A stretch of 64,000 bases of DNA from Micromonospora rubida. GTDB taxonomy: Bacteria > Actinomycetota > Actinomycetes > Mycobacteriales > Micromonosporaceae. The translations under genes were made by a program, and so were the position numbers. Of the stretch, positions 1-10,022 are shown in pieces. The stretch is taken from assembly GCF_009908295.1 (NCBI RefSeq), contig NZ_JAAALO010000001.1:930001-994000 (forward strand). The letters run 5' to 3'. Position 1 is the first letter of the stretch; every line of letters begins with the position of its first letter. Below the pieces are notes generated by a model. That model saw only the letters and a program-made list of their open reading frames with translations, was not told the origin of the DNA and ran no database searches.

Positions 1-3000
1 TCGAGATACGGCCCCTCGGAGGCGGACGCCGGCAATATCGAGGGACCCACGCCGAACGTGCTGTCGAAATAACTGGAGGTGAAATGGTCACCGATGCCCT
101 GACCGCCCGCAGCCGCCGCCGTCAACCGCTCAGCGTGGTAGTACGCCTCGATCTCCTGTTCGACGAGTTCTTCGGTGTAGGTCTCGACGTGGCGGGCGGG
201 TGCCGCCCGAACCTTGTAGGCCCGAACCTCGATGACGACCCTGGGCAACTGCATCCGCCTGTTGATAGGGACAATCGTCATCATGTCCACCTGCGCGGCG
301 CTTAAATTTGTAAATTCCTCGCCGTTCGATTCTCGCAGTCGATCGGGGTTCGAATTTTCGACGTCCGCGAACCAGCCCAGGCCGCCGATGACATCAGAAT
401 GTCCCTCGATGCGCCAAACCTGAGTCAGATAATCGACGGGAAGGCCGAACTGCGCCTGGAAGGCGGCCTTGAAATGGCTCAGAATCTCAGCTCTATGGGC
501 CGCGAAGAATGCTTTGATTCCCTCGGGTAATTCTTGGTAGATGAGCCGCTTATCATTCCGCACAAGAGCTGCGGCGTCGTTCTTGAGGGTCCCCCGTTGG
601 GCTTGATCTGGATTGCGCCAGTGGAATTCGAGCATAGCGCCCATTGCGAACGTCTCGTAGTACAGTGCGATGACGCCCCGGATCGTCTCGGTCTCCACAT
701 GGGGTCGATCGAGCAGTTCCTGGAGGGGCACCTGGCGACCGGTGCGCCAGTTGACGTAGTCGGCGGCTACCTGAAGCCCAACGCCCAGACCGTCATTGAG
801 GTGCTCCTTGGCCCAGTGCGGATGCCCGTTCGTCTTCGTCCGCCAGGTGTTCTCCGCGACGAACTCCAGGAACTTCGCGACTCCCGCGAACGGAACATCG
901 TGGTTGTACTGCGGGAGTATGCCCTCCCAACCGCCGATCAGACGCGGCCCGACCTCAACCTGATCCCAGCCAGGTTGGATTTGCCACCCCATCTCCGGCG
1001 TCAGCAACTCCGACAGCGTTAACCATGGGTCGGCACGGTGCGCCACGCGGAACGCTTGTGCCACCTGCCTGCGCACCCAGTGGATCTGCCGCCTGTCCTC
1101 GCCCGGCTCTTCCGGGAACGAGCTCGACACCGGGGCGACGAACTCGGCCAGCCCCACCGTGAACGGCTCGGTCTCGGGTCTACGTGGCTTGGATTGCCAG
1201 AACGACGTCTGATCGCGATTGGTGTAGACCTCTCGTGTTTCCAACGTCAACTGGGCACCGTCGGGCCGCGTAGCAATCAGCGTGTGTGCCGTCGTCCCTG
1301 CGGGCACACCGATGAGGATGTTGCTGAACTCGCCTTCGTCGGCCGATCCCAGATAACGCAACCCGGGCGCGGGATCGACAAGCGCGTTCGCCGTGGTCGC
1401 CCCGGTGGCAGCCGGCCCCGCCTCACCATCGGCGAACGGCACCGCTACACCATCAGGGCCTGCCACGATGACCCGCGCCCCCAACAGACCCGGCAACCAG
1501 GGCGGAGCTACCGGCCGCCCCGCCCCGTCAACCGCATCCCACACCCGCTCACCCACGGGATTCTGCGTCTCGACAGCGAAGACACCACCCTGCCAGGCGG
1601 TAAGCACGATCCCATGACGCGGGCCAACCGGCGGAGACACCAACACGAAAGCCGCCGCACCATCACCCAACCCCCGCAACCGCGTCACCAGCGGATCGAG
1701 CGAATCTCCCACCGGCCGCCAGTCGCCACCAAGAGCAGCCGCCAACCGATCCTGCACCCGCCCCGTGCCCAACCCCGCATCATCAACCGCGACCGGCCCA
1801 CCGAACCAACCCCGACGAACCGCCTCCAACCGATCCAGACAATCCTCAAGCGCATCCCCCGCATCCCGACCCGACGGCAGCACCTCGGCAAGCCGATCCT
1901 CCAACCCACGCCGCACCTCGGCCATGGAAACCGCCAGCACGTCCCGCCCGACCGACCGACCCGGGCGGGTGCCGACCGTATCGTCCGGGTCGCGCGGTGC
2001 AACCGGCAGATCGGGATCAGTGGTGTGCGGGGAGACCTCGTTGGCGACGGTCGCGGCGATCCGCTCAATGTGCCGTGGCTGCAACTGCGGCCGGTCGGCC
2101 GGCTTCGTCGTGGCCATCAGAGAGTTGTCCCCGAACACCGCCGACGACCGATCCTTGCTCAGCAACAGCCGCCGCTCGTCACCCACCGGGTCGACGTACT
2201 CGTCGGCCAGGCCGAGATAATGACCGACCTCGTGGGCGTACCGCAGGTCGCTATCACTTACCGACCACGCCGTCTGGCTGGTGTCGACGGCCTCCTCGCC
2301 GAAGAGACCCACGGTCGCATGCGCAAGCTCGGGCTCGGCCACGAACTCGACGTTGACGTGAAGCTGGTCGGCACCGATCCGGAACTGCTGGTTGAACGCG
2401 CCATCGACGGCCTTCGCAACCCGCTCCCGCACCCCCGACTCCGCCGCGCGAGCGGCAGCGTCCTGCGGGCTCAAATGCACCCGAACCGTGAAATCCTGCA
2501 CCCGCCGACCATCAGAGGTCTCCAAGACCCGATAGTCAAAGGCCACCAGCCCCTCAACACCACGACTCAGACTGACCCGGGGCAGATCGACACGGCTCAG
2601 GTCGACCTCGGACAGGCCACCCGCCACCGACACATCACGATCCTCAGCCCGAAACGCGACATGGGAATCAATGACCATCTGCGGCAACCCACGCTCGGCG
2701 GCAGCCCCCTCCACGACGTCGTACACGGTGGTATTGGCAGTCCGCGGCAACACGGTGGAACGCAGCACGTCGATTTCAGCGCTCGCGACCAGCGAAGCCA
2801 CGGCCGCCGGGCGCTCACCGGAGATACGCACCACATCCGAGTCCTCCGGCGCCCGCCGCCCCCTCCCACGCCTTCCAGCACCCCTGCTGGTCTCCCTGAA
2901 GGCAGGTTCGGGGGCCACGAAAGCCGCGTCTGGTGGTACGCCCATGCCCGCAGCAGGGCCATCGAGATACGACCCACCCGGAGGAACGCCGAGCGAGTCC

Positions 3001-6000
3001 GACGAGAACGGGTACGAGTCCGACGAGAACGGCTGCTCCGACGAAAACATCGACGGGTTTGAGGAACCCGCCCCGGAAAACGTGTTTCCGCCTGCGAAGG
3101 AGCCGTCCGCATACGACCCACCCGGGTCGGCATACGAGGCACCCGGATACGGCTGTCCGAAGTACGACGTCGGCAGGCTCGAAGGGCCCGCGCCGTACGC
3201 AGCGCCCTGACTGCCGCCAGGGCCTGGCGCGAAGTGATCAAGGGCGCCTCGGCCACCGGAAGTAGCCGCCTCCAACTCTTGGGCAAAGCGGTACGCCTCA
3301 CGCTCCTGCGCGACGAGTTCTTCCACGTACCTCTGGGCGGTGGCCACATCGACCTGCCGGTCCTTGTAGGCCCGAACCTCGATGACGAGCCTGGGCAACG
3401 TCATTCGCATGTTGACGGGAACCATGGTCATGCCATACAGATCGGCGGGCTCGCTCGGGCCCTCCCGGGGTAGGCCCAGACCATCGCGGATTTCCGCCAT
3501 GTTCTGCGATTTCCATTTAAAACCGCGATTATCAGCAGAAATCTGGTACCGGTCTGCGAATGTGGCCTTGAACCTTTCCGTAATGCGTTCGCCGTTGGTC
3601 GTGAGGAATTCCCTGATCCGGTCGGGAAGCACCGGATACACGCCCCAAGTTTCGTTCCGGAGCAGAGCTGCGGCATCGTTCTTCGGAGTCCCTCGACCCT
3701 CAGACAAAATAGTGTCTATGGACCATTCATTCACACCGCTGATCGCAAACATCGTGTAGTACAGTGCGATGAGGCCTCGGATCGTTTCGGTCTCCGAGTG
3801 GGGCCGATCAAGCAGGTCCCGCGGGAGCACCTGCCGGCCGCCGCTGAGCCGAGCAACGTAATCGGCGGCCACTTGAAGCCCCACTCCCAGGCCATCCTCC
3901 AGATGCTCCCTGGCCCAGTGCGGATGCCCGGTCGCCGCCGTCCGCCAGGTGTTACGCGCGACGAACTCGAGGAACCTCGCAGTTCCCGCGAGCGGCACGT
4001 CATGGTTGTACTGCATCAGAATGCCCGGCCAACCGCCGATCAGGCGCGGCCCGACCGCAACGTCCGCCCATTCACCTTCGACAAGCCACCCCATCGCCGG
4101 CGTCAACAGCTCCGACAGTAGCGGCAGGCCCTCGCCCTGTTGCGCCTGCTCGTGCGCCTGGTGGAACGCGAGGGCCACCTGCTGGCGTACCTGGTGGATT
4201 CTTTGCCTGTCCGCGCCCGGCTCACCCATCAACGAACTCGACACCGGAGCGACGAATTCGGCCAGGAAGACCTCCTCTTCGTCTGTGGTGATACCTTGCG
4301 GCTTGCTGGCCCAGAAGAACGTCCCGGTGTCACCTTCTTCACGGTAGGCAGTCCGTTTTTCCAACTGCAGCTCGACACCGTGGGGACCCGCCGCAATCAG
4401 ATCGTGGAAGTCTCCCCCGTCGTTCCAATACAGAACGTTGCTGAACTCGCCCTCGTCAGCCGCGCCCAGATAACGCAACCCGGGCGCGGGATCGACAAGG
4501 GCGTTCGCCGTGGTAACCCCGGTGACACTCGGCCCGTCCCCACCCTCCAACGGAACCGCAACGCCATCAGGGCCGGCCACGATGACCCGCGCCCCCAACA
4601 GCCCCGGCAACCAGGGCGGAGCCACCGGATGCCCCGCCCCGTCGACGGCGTCCCAGACCCGCTGCCCCACACGATTCTGCGTCTCGACAGCGAAGACACC
4701 ACCCTGCCGGACGGTAAGCACTATCCCGTGGCGCGGGCCCGCCGGCGGAGACACCAACACGAAAGCCGCCGCACCATCACCCAACCCCCGCAACCGCGTC
4801 ACCAGCGGATCGAGCGAATCCCCCACCGTCCGCCAGTCGCCACCCAGCGCAGCCGCCAACCGATCCTGCACCCGCCCCGTGCCCAACCCCGCATCATCAA
4901 CCACAACCGGCCCACCAAACCAACCCCGACGCACCGCCTCCAACCGATCCAGACAATCCTCAAGCGCATCCCCCACATCCCGACCCGGCGGCAACACCTC
5001 CGCCAGCCCATCCTCCAACTCACGCCGAACCTCCGCCAGCGGGTCCGACGGATCCGCACCCGCCAGCACGCCCCGCACCGCCATGGAATCGCCCAGGGAC
5101 TCCTCATCCGGCCCGAGATACGACTCGTCGGCGTCCGACTGCTCGGAATCGGACGCCGGCAGGTTCGACAGGGCCATCCCGGGCACACCACTCGGACTGT
5201 CGTCATGAGCGAGGGTGAAGTGGTCCCCGATGCCCTCGCCGCTCGAAGCCGCCGCCATCAGCCGCTCGGCGTGGTAGTACGCCTCGCGCTCCTGGTGGAC
5301 AATCTCTTCGGTGTAGACCTGGACCGTGCGGACGTCCACCTCCCGGGCCTTGTAGGCCCGAACCTCGATGACGAGCCTGGGCAACGGCATCCGCATATTG
5401 ATGGGGACGATCGTCATAACGTCGACGAGATCGTCCGAATCTTCGTACACGCGGGGCTGGCCCAGACCGTCGCGAATCTCAGAGTGTTCCTCGATATTCC
5501 AAGTCTGCGTCAGGTAATAGTCAGGAATGCCGAGGGGAAGGCCGAACCGGGCCCGAAATGCGGCCTTGAACTGGCTCATGATGCCCACGCCCTGAGCCGC
5601 GAAGAATTCTCTGACCCCCGCAGGCAACGCCTTGAAAACGAGCCGCTTATCATTCCGCAGAAGAGCTGCGGCGTCGTTCTTCAAGGTGCCTCGACGGCGA
5701 CGATCTGGATCGTAGGCACTCCATTCAGCCATACTGCCCATCGCGAATGTCACATAGTTCAGGGCGATGAGGCCGCGGATCGTCTCGGTCTCCGCGTGAG
5801 GCCGATCGAGCAACTCCCGGAAGGGCACCCGCCGGCCGGTGCGCGAGTAGACGTAGTCGGCGGCCACCCGAAGCCCAAGGTTCAGACCATCATTGAGGTG
5901 CTCCTTGGCCCAGTGCGGATGCTCGTTTACCTTCGTCCGCCAGGTGTTCTCCGCGACGAACTCCAGGAACTTCGCGACTCCCGCGAACGGGACATCGTGG

Positions 6001-9000
6001 TTGTACTGCGGCAGGATGCCCGTCCAACCGCCGGTCAGACGCTGGCCGACCTGAACATTCTGCCAGTCAGGGTGGATTAGCCACCCCATCTCCGGCGTCA
6101 GTACGTCCGACAGCGGCTGCCGCATTTCGCTGAAGTGCGCCCAGGAAAACGCTTCTGCCACCTGCGTACGCACCCCGTGGATGGCCTCCCTATCCGCGCC
6201 CGGCTCGTTCGGAAGCGAGCTCGACACCGGGGCGACGAACTCAGCCAGCGGCACGAAGGTCCGCACGGTAAAGGGTTCTTCTGGCCTGTTTTGCCACACC
6301 GACGTTTGGTTTCTATCGGTGTAGGCGGCCCGCCTTTCCAATGTCACCTGGGCACCGTGCGGACCCGAAGCAATCTGCGCGCCCAACCTTGCCGCTTCGG
6401 GCACTCCGAATAGGATGTTGCTGAACTCGCCCTCGTCGGCCGATCCCAGATAACGCAACCCCGGCGCTGGATCAACAAGCGCGTTCACCGTGGTCGCCCC
6501 AGTGACAGCCGACCCCACCCCACCAACCGCGAACGGCACCGCTACACCATCAGGACCCGCCACAATGACCCGCGCCCCCAACAACCCCGGCAACCACGCC
6601 GGCGCCACCACATTCCCCACCCCATCAACCACATCCCAAACCCGCTCCCCCACCACATTCTGCGTCTCCACCACAAACACACCACCCCGCCAAGCCGCAA
6701 CCACAATCCCATGACGCGGCCCAGCCGGCGGCGCCACCAACACAAACGCCACAGCACCATCACCCAACTCCCGCAACCGACCCACCAGCGGATCAAGCGA
6801 ATCCCCCACCGGCCGCCAATCACCACCAAGAGCAGCCGCCAACCGATCCTGCAACCGCCCCGTACCCAACCCCGCATCATCAACAACAACCGCCCCACCA
6901 AACCAACCCCGACGCACCGCCTCCAACCGATCCAAACAATCCTCAAGCGCATCCCCCACCTCACGCCCCGCCGGCAACACCCCAGCCAGCCGATCCTCCA
7001 ACCCGCCACGAACCCCAGCCTGCGACACCGATTTGCCGAAATGTGCGACGATATCCTGGCCACTGAAAGCCTTCGCCATCAATTCAGCCGCGAATATGTA
7101 CGCCGCGAGCTCCTGAACGACGATCTGCTTGGTATAGACCTCGACCATGTTTGCGCTTACCGCTCGGGCCAGGTAGGCCCGCACCTCGATGACGAGCCTG
7201 AGCAACGGCATCCGCTTGTTGATGGGAACAATCGTCATGGCGTCTACCAGAGCGGAGTCCGGATCCCTGCCTTCGTTGACGTCCGAATCTTTTACCCATC
7301 GGAGCTGGCCCAGACCGCCAAGAACCTCAGGGTGTTCCTCGATATCCCAAACCTTGTTCAGGGATTCAAGAGGAAGGCCGAACCGCGTCTGGAAGGCGGC
7401 CTTGAAATGGCTCAGGATCTCACCGCTCCTGCTCGCGAAGAATACCCTGATATCCTCGGGCAGCGCTTGGTAGATGAGCCGCTTATCATTCCGTACAAGA
7501 GCTGCGGCGTCGTTCTTCATGGTGCCTCGACGGTCTCGCTCTGGATTTAATAATTCCCACTCAGCCATGCCGCCCATCGCAAACGGCATGTAGTACAGTG
7601 CGATGAGGCCCCGAATCGTCTCGGTCTCCGCATGGGGCCGCTCGAGCAACTCCTCAAAGGACACCTGTCGACCCGCGCGCGAGTAGACGTAGTCGGCGGC
7701 CACCCGAAGCCCAAGGTTCAGACCGTCTTCCAGGTGCTCCTTGGCCCAGTGCGGATGCCCGCTCGCCTTCGTCCGCCAGGTGTTCTCCGCGACGAACTCC
7801 AGGAACTTCGCGACTCCCGCGAACGGGACATCGTGGTTGTACTGCGGCAGGATGCCCGCCCAACCGCCGGTCAGACGCTGCCCGACCTGGACATTCTGCC
7901 AGTCCGGGTGGATCTGCCACCCCGTCTCCGGCGTCAGCAACTCCGACAGCAGCTGCCGTGATTCGCTAAGGTGCGCCCAGAGAAACGCTCCTGCCACCTG
8001 CCTACGCACCCGGTCGATAGAACTTCTTTCCTCGCCCGGCTCCCCCGGCAACGAGCTCGACACCGGGGCGACGAACTCGGCCAACGGCACGATGGTCCGC
8101 ACGGTGAAGGGTGTTTTTGGCTTGTCTTGCCAGAACGACGTTCGATTGCTATCGGTGTAGACGTTTCGCATTTCCAACGTCAACTGGGTACCGTGCGGAC
8201 CCGAAGCAATCTGTGCGCCCAACACCGCATCTTCGTGAGATTCGAAGAGGACGTTGCTGAACTCGCCCTCGTCGGCCGATCCCAGATAACGCAACCCCGG
8301 CGCTGGATCAACAAGCGCGTTCACCGTGGTCGCCCCAGTAACAGCCGACCCCACCCCACCAACCGCGAACGGCACCGCTACACCATCAGGACCCGCCACG
8401 ATGACCCGCGCACCCAACAACCCCGGCAACCACGCCGGCGCCACCACATTCCCCACCCCATCAACCACATCCCAAACCCGCTCCCCCACCACATTCTGCG
8501 TCTCCACCACAAACACACCACCCCGCCAAGCCGCCACCACAATCCCATGACGCGGCCCAACCGGCGGCGCCACCAACACAAACGCCACCGCACCATCACC
8601 CAACTCCCGCAACCGACCCACCAGCGGATCAAGCGAATCCCCCACCGGCCGCCAATCACCACCAAGAGCAGCCGCCAACCGATCCTGCAACCGCCCCGTA
8701 CCCAACCCCGCATCATCAACAACAACCGCCCCACCAAACCAACCCCGACGCACCGCCTCCAACCGATCCAAACAATCCTCAAGCGCATCCCCCACACCCC
8801 GCCCCGCCGGCAACACCACAGCCAGCCGATCCTCCAACTCACCCCGAGCCCCGGCCGTCGACACCACCGGCCCACTCCGTCCGACCGGCAGACCAGCCCG
8901 GTCCACGCGGGTCACCCGGGTGCCGGCCGCGCGCAGCGCCGCGACCCGCCCGTCGTCGGAGTCCGGGTCGAAGGCGACCGGCAGCAGGCTCCCGTCGGTC

Positions 9001-9920
9001 TGGGGCTCCACCCACCACAGCCCCGGCACGTCGGCGTCGCCCGACATGAGCCAGGCGGTCCGGGTGGCGCCCCCGGTGTGCGAGCGCACCAGCACCGCCG
9101 AGCCGGGTGCCTCGCGCAGCTCTTCGACCAGCGTCTCGACGTCGGCGGTCACCCCGTCGGCGAGCGCGAGGAACCCGGCCACCGTGTCGGCGACCGCCGC
9201 CCGCGGCAGCGTCGACCGACCCACGGCGTCCACGTCCAGCCCGGGCGGCACGCCGTAGCGGCCGAGGTAGGCGACGACGGCAGCGACCTCGGCCGCAGCC
9301 GCCGCTGCGGCGAGCGACGTCTCCGGCGGTACGAAGAAGTCGTCCTCGGTCTCGGCCGCCATCGTGAGCACCTGCTCGAGGCGGCGCATCGACGGCGGCG
9401 GCTCCGAGTTTTGGGCGATGGCCAGCGCCGCACCCAGTGCCACCCGGGCGGCGGCCTGCGGGCGGTCCAGCAGCCGTACCGCCGTTGCCTGTGGCCAGGG
9501 CGCCCCCTGGCCGTGGCCGTCGATCGGCACCGCGCGCGGCGACTGGCGCAGATCCAACGCCACCGGGACCTCGATGGGCAGGTGGTAGAGGTCGGTCAGT
9601 TCTTCCAGGGCCCGCACCGCCGCCGGGTCCAACCCCTCGGTGAGGGTCGGCGTCGGCACCACGACGAGATGATCACGAACGCGGTCGGGCAGCCCGTCCA
9701 GGTAGTTCCGGACGATCGAGGAGAGCTCCGCCCCCGGGGCCAGGTGCACCAGGGTGGCGTCCGAGCGCGGTTCGTAGAACGACGCCCGGGCCAGCGAGAC
9801 CTCGTCGACCGGATCGGAGAGCCCGGTCCCCGGGGAGCGCTTGTGCACATACACGCCGCTGGCGACCGGAATGACCCGCCCATCGGGACAGATCACTACG
9901 GACGTGCCGGTACCAGGCAT
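1..9920 (-). CDS. Giant 1: partial multidomain protein with papain-fold-like units and a zinc metallopeptidase motif
   Basis: The frame is open from an ATG at 9920 to the left window edge, so at least 3306 residues are present and the C-terminus is missing. An AGGGAG Shine-Dalgarno site precedes the ATG. In order there is an N-terminal alpha/beta region (about residues 1-350). Then comes an alternation of papain-fold-like units (about 8290-8850, 6430-7020, 4460-5050 and 1400-1960) with a ~390-residue unrecognised module (about 7100-8275, 5260-6440, 3240-4455 and 80-1395). A Ser/Gly/Pro-rich linker (about 2830-3230) and a zincin domain (about 1990-2830) lie before the fourth unit. The papain-like units keep a Cys in EDCLDRL, a His in RHGIV and an acidic residue in ETQN, resembling glutamine-deamidase toxin folds. 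The modules share FVAPVSSS, ETETIRGLIALYY, NDAAAL and RLVIEVRAY. The protein is probably a polymorphic-toxin-like T7SS partner, by context only. It has no WXG100 head of its own. Confidence 0.85.
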   Translation of the reverse strand, partial: MPGTGTSVVICPDGRVIPVASGVYVHKRSPGTGLSDPVDEVSLARASFYEPRSDATLVHLAPGAELSSIVRNYLDGLPDRVRDHLVVVPTPTLTEGLDPAAVRALEELTDLYHLPIEVPVALDLRQSPRAVPIDGHGQGAPWPQATAVRLLDRPQAAARVALGAALAIAQNSEPPPSMRRLEQVLTMAAETEDDFFVPPETSLAAAAAAAEVAAVVAYLGRYGVPPGLDVDAVGRSTLPRAAVADTVAGFLALADGVTADVETLVEELREAPGSAVLVRSHTGGATRTAWLMSGDADVPGLWWVEPQTDGSLLPVAFDPDSDDGRVAALRAAGTRVTRVDRAGLPVGRSGPVVSTAGARGELEDRLAVVLPAGRGVGDALEDCLDRLEAVRRGWFGGAVVVDDAGLGTGRLQDRLAAALGGDWRPVGDSLDPLVGRLRELGDGAVAFVLVAPPVGPRHGIVVAAWRGGVFVVETQNVVGERVWDVVDGVGNVVAPAWLPGLLGARVIVAGPDGVAVPFAVGGVGSAVTGATTVNALVDPAPGLRYLGSADEGEFSNVLFESHEDAVLGAQIASGPHGTQLTLEMRNVYTDSNRTSFWQDKPKTPFTVRTIVPLAEFVAPVSSSLPGEPGEERSSIDRVRRQVAGAFLWAHLSESRQLLSELLTPETGWQIHPDWQNVQVGQRLTGGWAGILPQYNHDVPFAGVAKFLEFVAENTWRTKASGHPHWAKEHLEDGLNLGLRVAADYVYSRAGRQVSFEELLERPHAETETIRGLIALYYMPFAMGGMAEWELLNPERDRRGTMKNDAAALVRNDKRLIYQALPEDIRVFFASRSGEILSHFKAAFQTRFGLPLESLNKVWDIEEHPEVLGGLGQLRWVKDSDVNEGRDPDSALVDAMTIVPINKRMPLLRLVIEVRAYLARAVSANMVEVYTKQIVVQELAAYIFAAELMAKAFSGQDIVAHFGKSVSQAGVRGGLEDRLAGVLPAGREVGDALEDCLDRLEAVRRGWFGGAVVVDDAGLGTGRLQDRLAAALGGDWRPVGDSLDPLVGRLRELGDGAVAFVLVAPPAGPRHGIVVAAWRGGVFVVETQNVVGERVWDVVDGVGNVVAPAWLPGLLGARVIVAGPDGVAVPFAVGGVGSAVTGATTVNALVDPAPGLRYLGSADEGEFSNILFGVPEAARLGAQIASGPHGAQVTLERRAAYTDRNQTSVWQNRPEEPFTVRTFVPLAEFVAPVSSSLPNEPGADREAIHGVRTQVAEAFSWAHFSEMRQPLSDVLTPEMGWLIHPDWQNVQVGQRLTGGWTGILPQYNHDVPFAGVAKFLEFVAENTWRTKVNEHPHWAKEHLNDGLNLGLRVAADYVYSRTGRRVPFRELLDRPHAETETIRGLIALNYVTFAMGSMAEWSAYDPDRRRRGTLKNDAAALLRNDKRLVFKALPAGVREFFAAQGVGIMSQFKAAFRARFGLPLGIPDYYLTQTWNIEEHSEIRDGLGQPRVYEDSDDLVDVMTIVPINMRMPLPRLVIEVRAYKAREVDVRTVQVYTEEIVHQEREAYYHAERLMAAASSGEGIGDHFTLAHDDSPSGVPGMALSNLPASDSEQSDADESYLGPDEESLGDSMAVRGVLAGADPSDPLAEVRRELEDGLAEVLPPGRDVGDALEDCLDRLEAVRRGWFGGPVVVDDAGLGTGRVQDRLAAALGGDWRTVGDSLDPLVTRLRGLGDGAAAFVLVSPPAGPRHGIVLTVRQGGVFAVETQNRVGQRVWDAVDGAGHPVAPPWLPGLLGARVIVAGPDGVAVPLEGGDGPSVTGVTTANALVDPAPGLRYLGAADEGEFSNVLYWNDGGDFHDLIAAGPHGVELQLEKRTAYREEGDTGTFFWASKPQGITTDEEEVFLAEFVAPVSSSLMGEPGADRQRIHQVRQQVALAFHQAHEQAQQGEGLPLLSELLTPAMGWLVEGEWADVAVGPRLIGGWPGILMQYNHDVPLAGTARFLEFVARNTWRTAATGHPHWAREHLEDGLGVGLQVAADYVARLSGGRQVLPRDLLDRPHSETETIRGLIALYYTMFAISGVNEWSIDTILSEGRGTPKNDAAALLRNETWGVYPVLPDRIREFLTTNGERITERFKATFADRYQISADNRGFKWKSQNMAEIRDGLGLPREGPSEPADLYGMTMVPVNMRMTLPRLVIEVRAYKDRQVDVATAQRYVEELVAQEREAYRFAQELEAATSGGRGALDHFAPGPGGSQGAAYGAGPSSLPTSYFGQPYPGASYADPGGSYADGSFAGGNTFSGAGSSNPSMFSSEQPFSSDSYPFSSDSLGVPPGGSYLDGPAAGMGVPPDAAFVAPEPAFRETSRGAGRRGRGRRAPEDSDVVRISGERPAAVASLVASAEIDVLRSTVLPRTANTTVYDVVEGAAAERGLPQMVIDSHVAFRAEDRDVSVAGGLSEVDLSRVDLPRVSLSRGVEGLVAFDYRVLETSDGRRVQDFTVRVHLSPQDAAARAAESGVRERVAKAVDGAFNQQFRIGADQLHVNVEFVAEPELAHATVGLFGEEAVDTSQTAWSVSDSDLRYAHEVGHYLGLADEYVDPVGDERRLLLSKDRSSAVFGDNSLMATTKPADRPQLQPRHIERIAATVANEVSPHTTDPDLPVAPRDPDDTVGTRPGRSVGRDVLAVSMAEVRRGLEDRLAEVLPSGRDAGDALEDCLDRLEAVRRGWFGGPVAVDDAGLGTGRVQDRLAAALGGDWRPVGDSLDPLVTRLRGLGDGAAAFVLVSPPVGPRHGIVLTAWQGGVFAVETQNPVGERVWDAVDGAGRPVAPPWLPGLLGARVIVAGPDGVAVPFADGEAGPAATGATTANALVDPAPGLRYLGSADEGEFSNILIGVPAGTTAHTLIATRPDGAQLTLETREVYTNRDQTSFWQSKPRRPETEPFTVGLAEFVAPVSSSFPEEPGEDRRQIHWVRRQVAQAFRVAHRADPWLTLSELLTPEMGWQIQPGWDQVEVGPRLIGGWEGILPQYNHDVPFAGVAKFLEFVAENTWRTKTNGHPHWAKEHLNDGLGVGLQVAADYVNWRTGRQVPLQELLDRPHVETETIRGVIALYYETFAMGAMLEFHWRNPDQAQRGTLKNDAAALVRNDKRLIYQELPEGIKAFFAAHRAEILSHFKAAFQAQFGLPVDYLTQVWRIEGHSDVIGGLGWFADVENSNPDRLRESNGEEFTNLSAAQVDMMTIVPINRRMQLPRVVIEVRAYKVRAAPARHVETYTEELVEQEIEAYYHAERLTAAAAGGQGIGDHFTSSYFDSTFGVGPSILPASASEGPYL
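1990..2830 (-). other. Zincin metallopeptidase domain inside giant 1
   Basis: The translated minus strand carries HEVGHYLGLADEY, with the first His codon at 2232-2234 and the second at 2220-2222. This fits the metzincin-type HExxHxxG zinc site. About 40 residues later, GDNSLM followed by LQPRHIERI resembles the Met-turn and following helix of such peptidases. The preceding ~200 residues (FTVRVHLSP, LHVNVEFV) look like the upper beta-sheet of a zincin. It is probably catalytically competent. Whether it processes the giant chain or acts on a target is unknown. Confidence 0.75.
6414..7014 (-). repeat. Papain-like unit 2 of giant 1, near-identical to 8250-8850
   Basis: This ~600-bp coding block matches 8250-8850 almost base for base at an offset of 1836 bp. 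More diverged copies lie at about 4440-5040 and 1340-1950. It encodes the papain-fold-like unit plus the start of the following module (LRYLGSADEGEFSN). The near-identity, next to clearly diverged flanking modules, points to recent duplication or gene conversion. Confidence 0.85.
8250..8850 (-). repeat. Papain-like unit 1 of giant 1, near-identical to 6414-7014
   Basis: This is the partner of the block at 6414-7014. The candidate catalytic Cys codon is at 8772-8774. Codon third positions are unusually rich in G and T here, so the plus strand reads as a C/A-rich tract, unlike the C-ending codons of the neighbouring secretion genes. Confidence 0.85.
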
Positions 9921-9959
9921 GCCGCTCCCTCTTCGTCGTGGAAACGCCGTCACCGTAAA

Positions 9960-9984
9960 ACGGCTCTCCGTGCGGCAAGGTTCA
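9960..9984 (-). promoter_or_regulatory. ECF (SigL-like) promoter for giant 1
   Basis: On the minus strand TGAACC (9984-9979) is followed by exactly 16 bases and CGTTTTAC starting at 9962. Transcription would begin near 9950, leaving a ~30-nt leader with the AGGGAG site before the ATG at 9920. It lies in the 102-bp gap after giant 2, so giant 1 can be transcribed independently. Confidence 0.75.
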
Positions 9985-10022
9985 TTCCGGCTACCAGACG
10001 GGAGTGATTTAATCGCCGGGCA

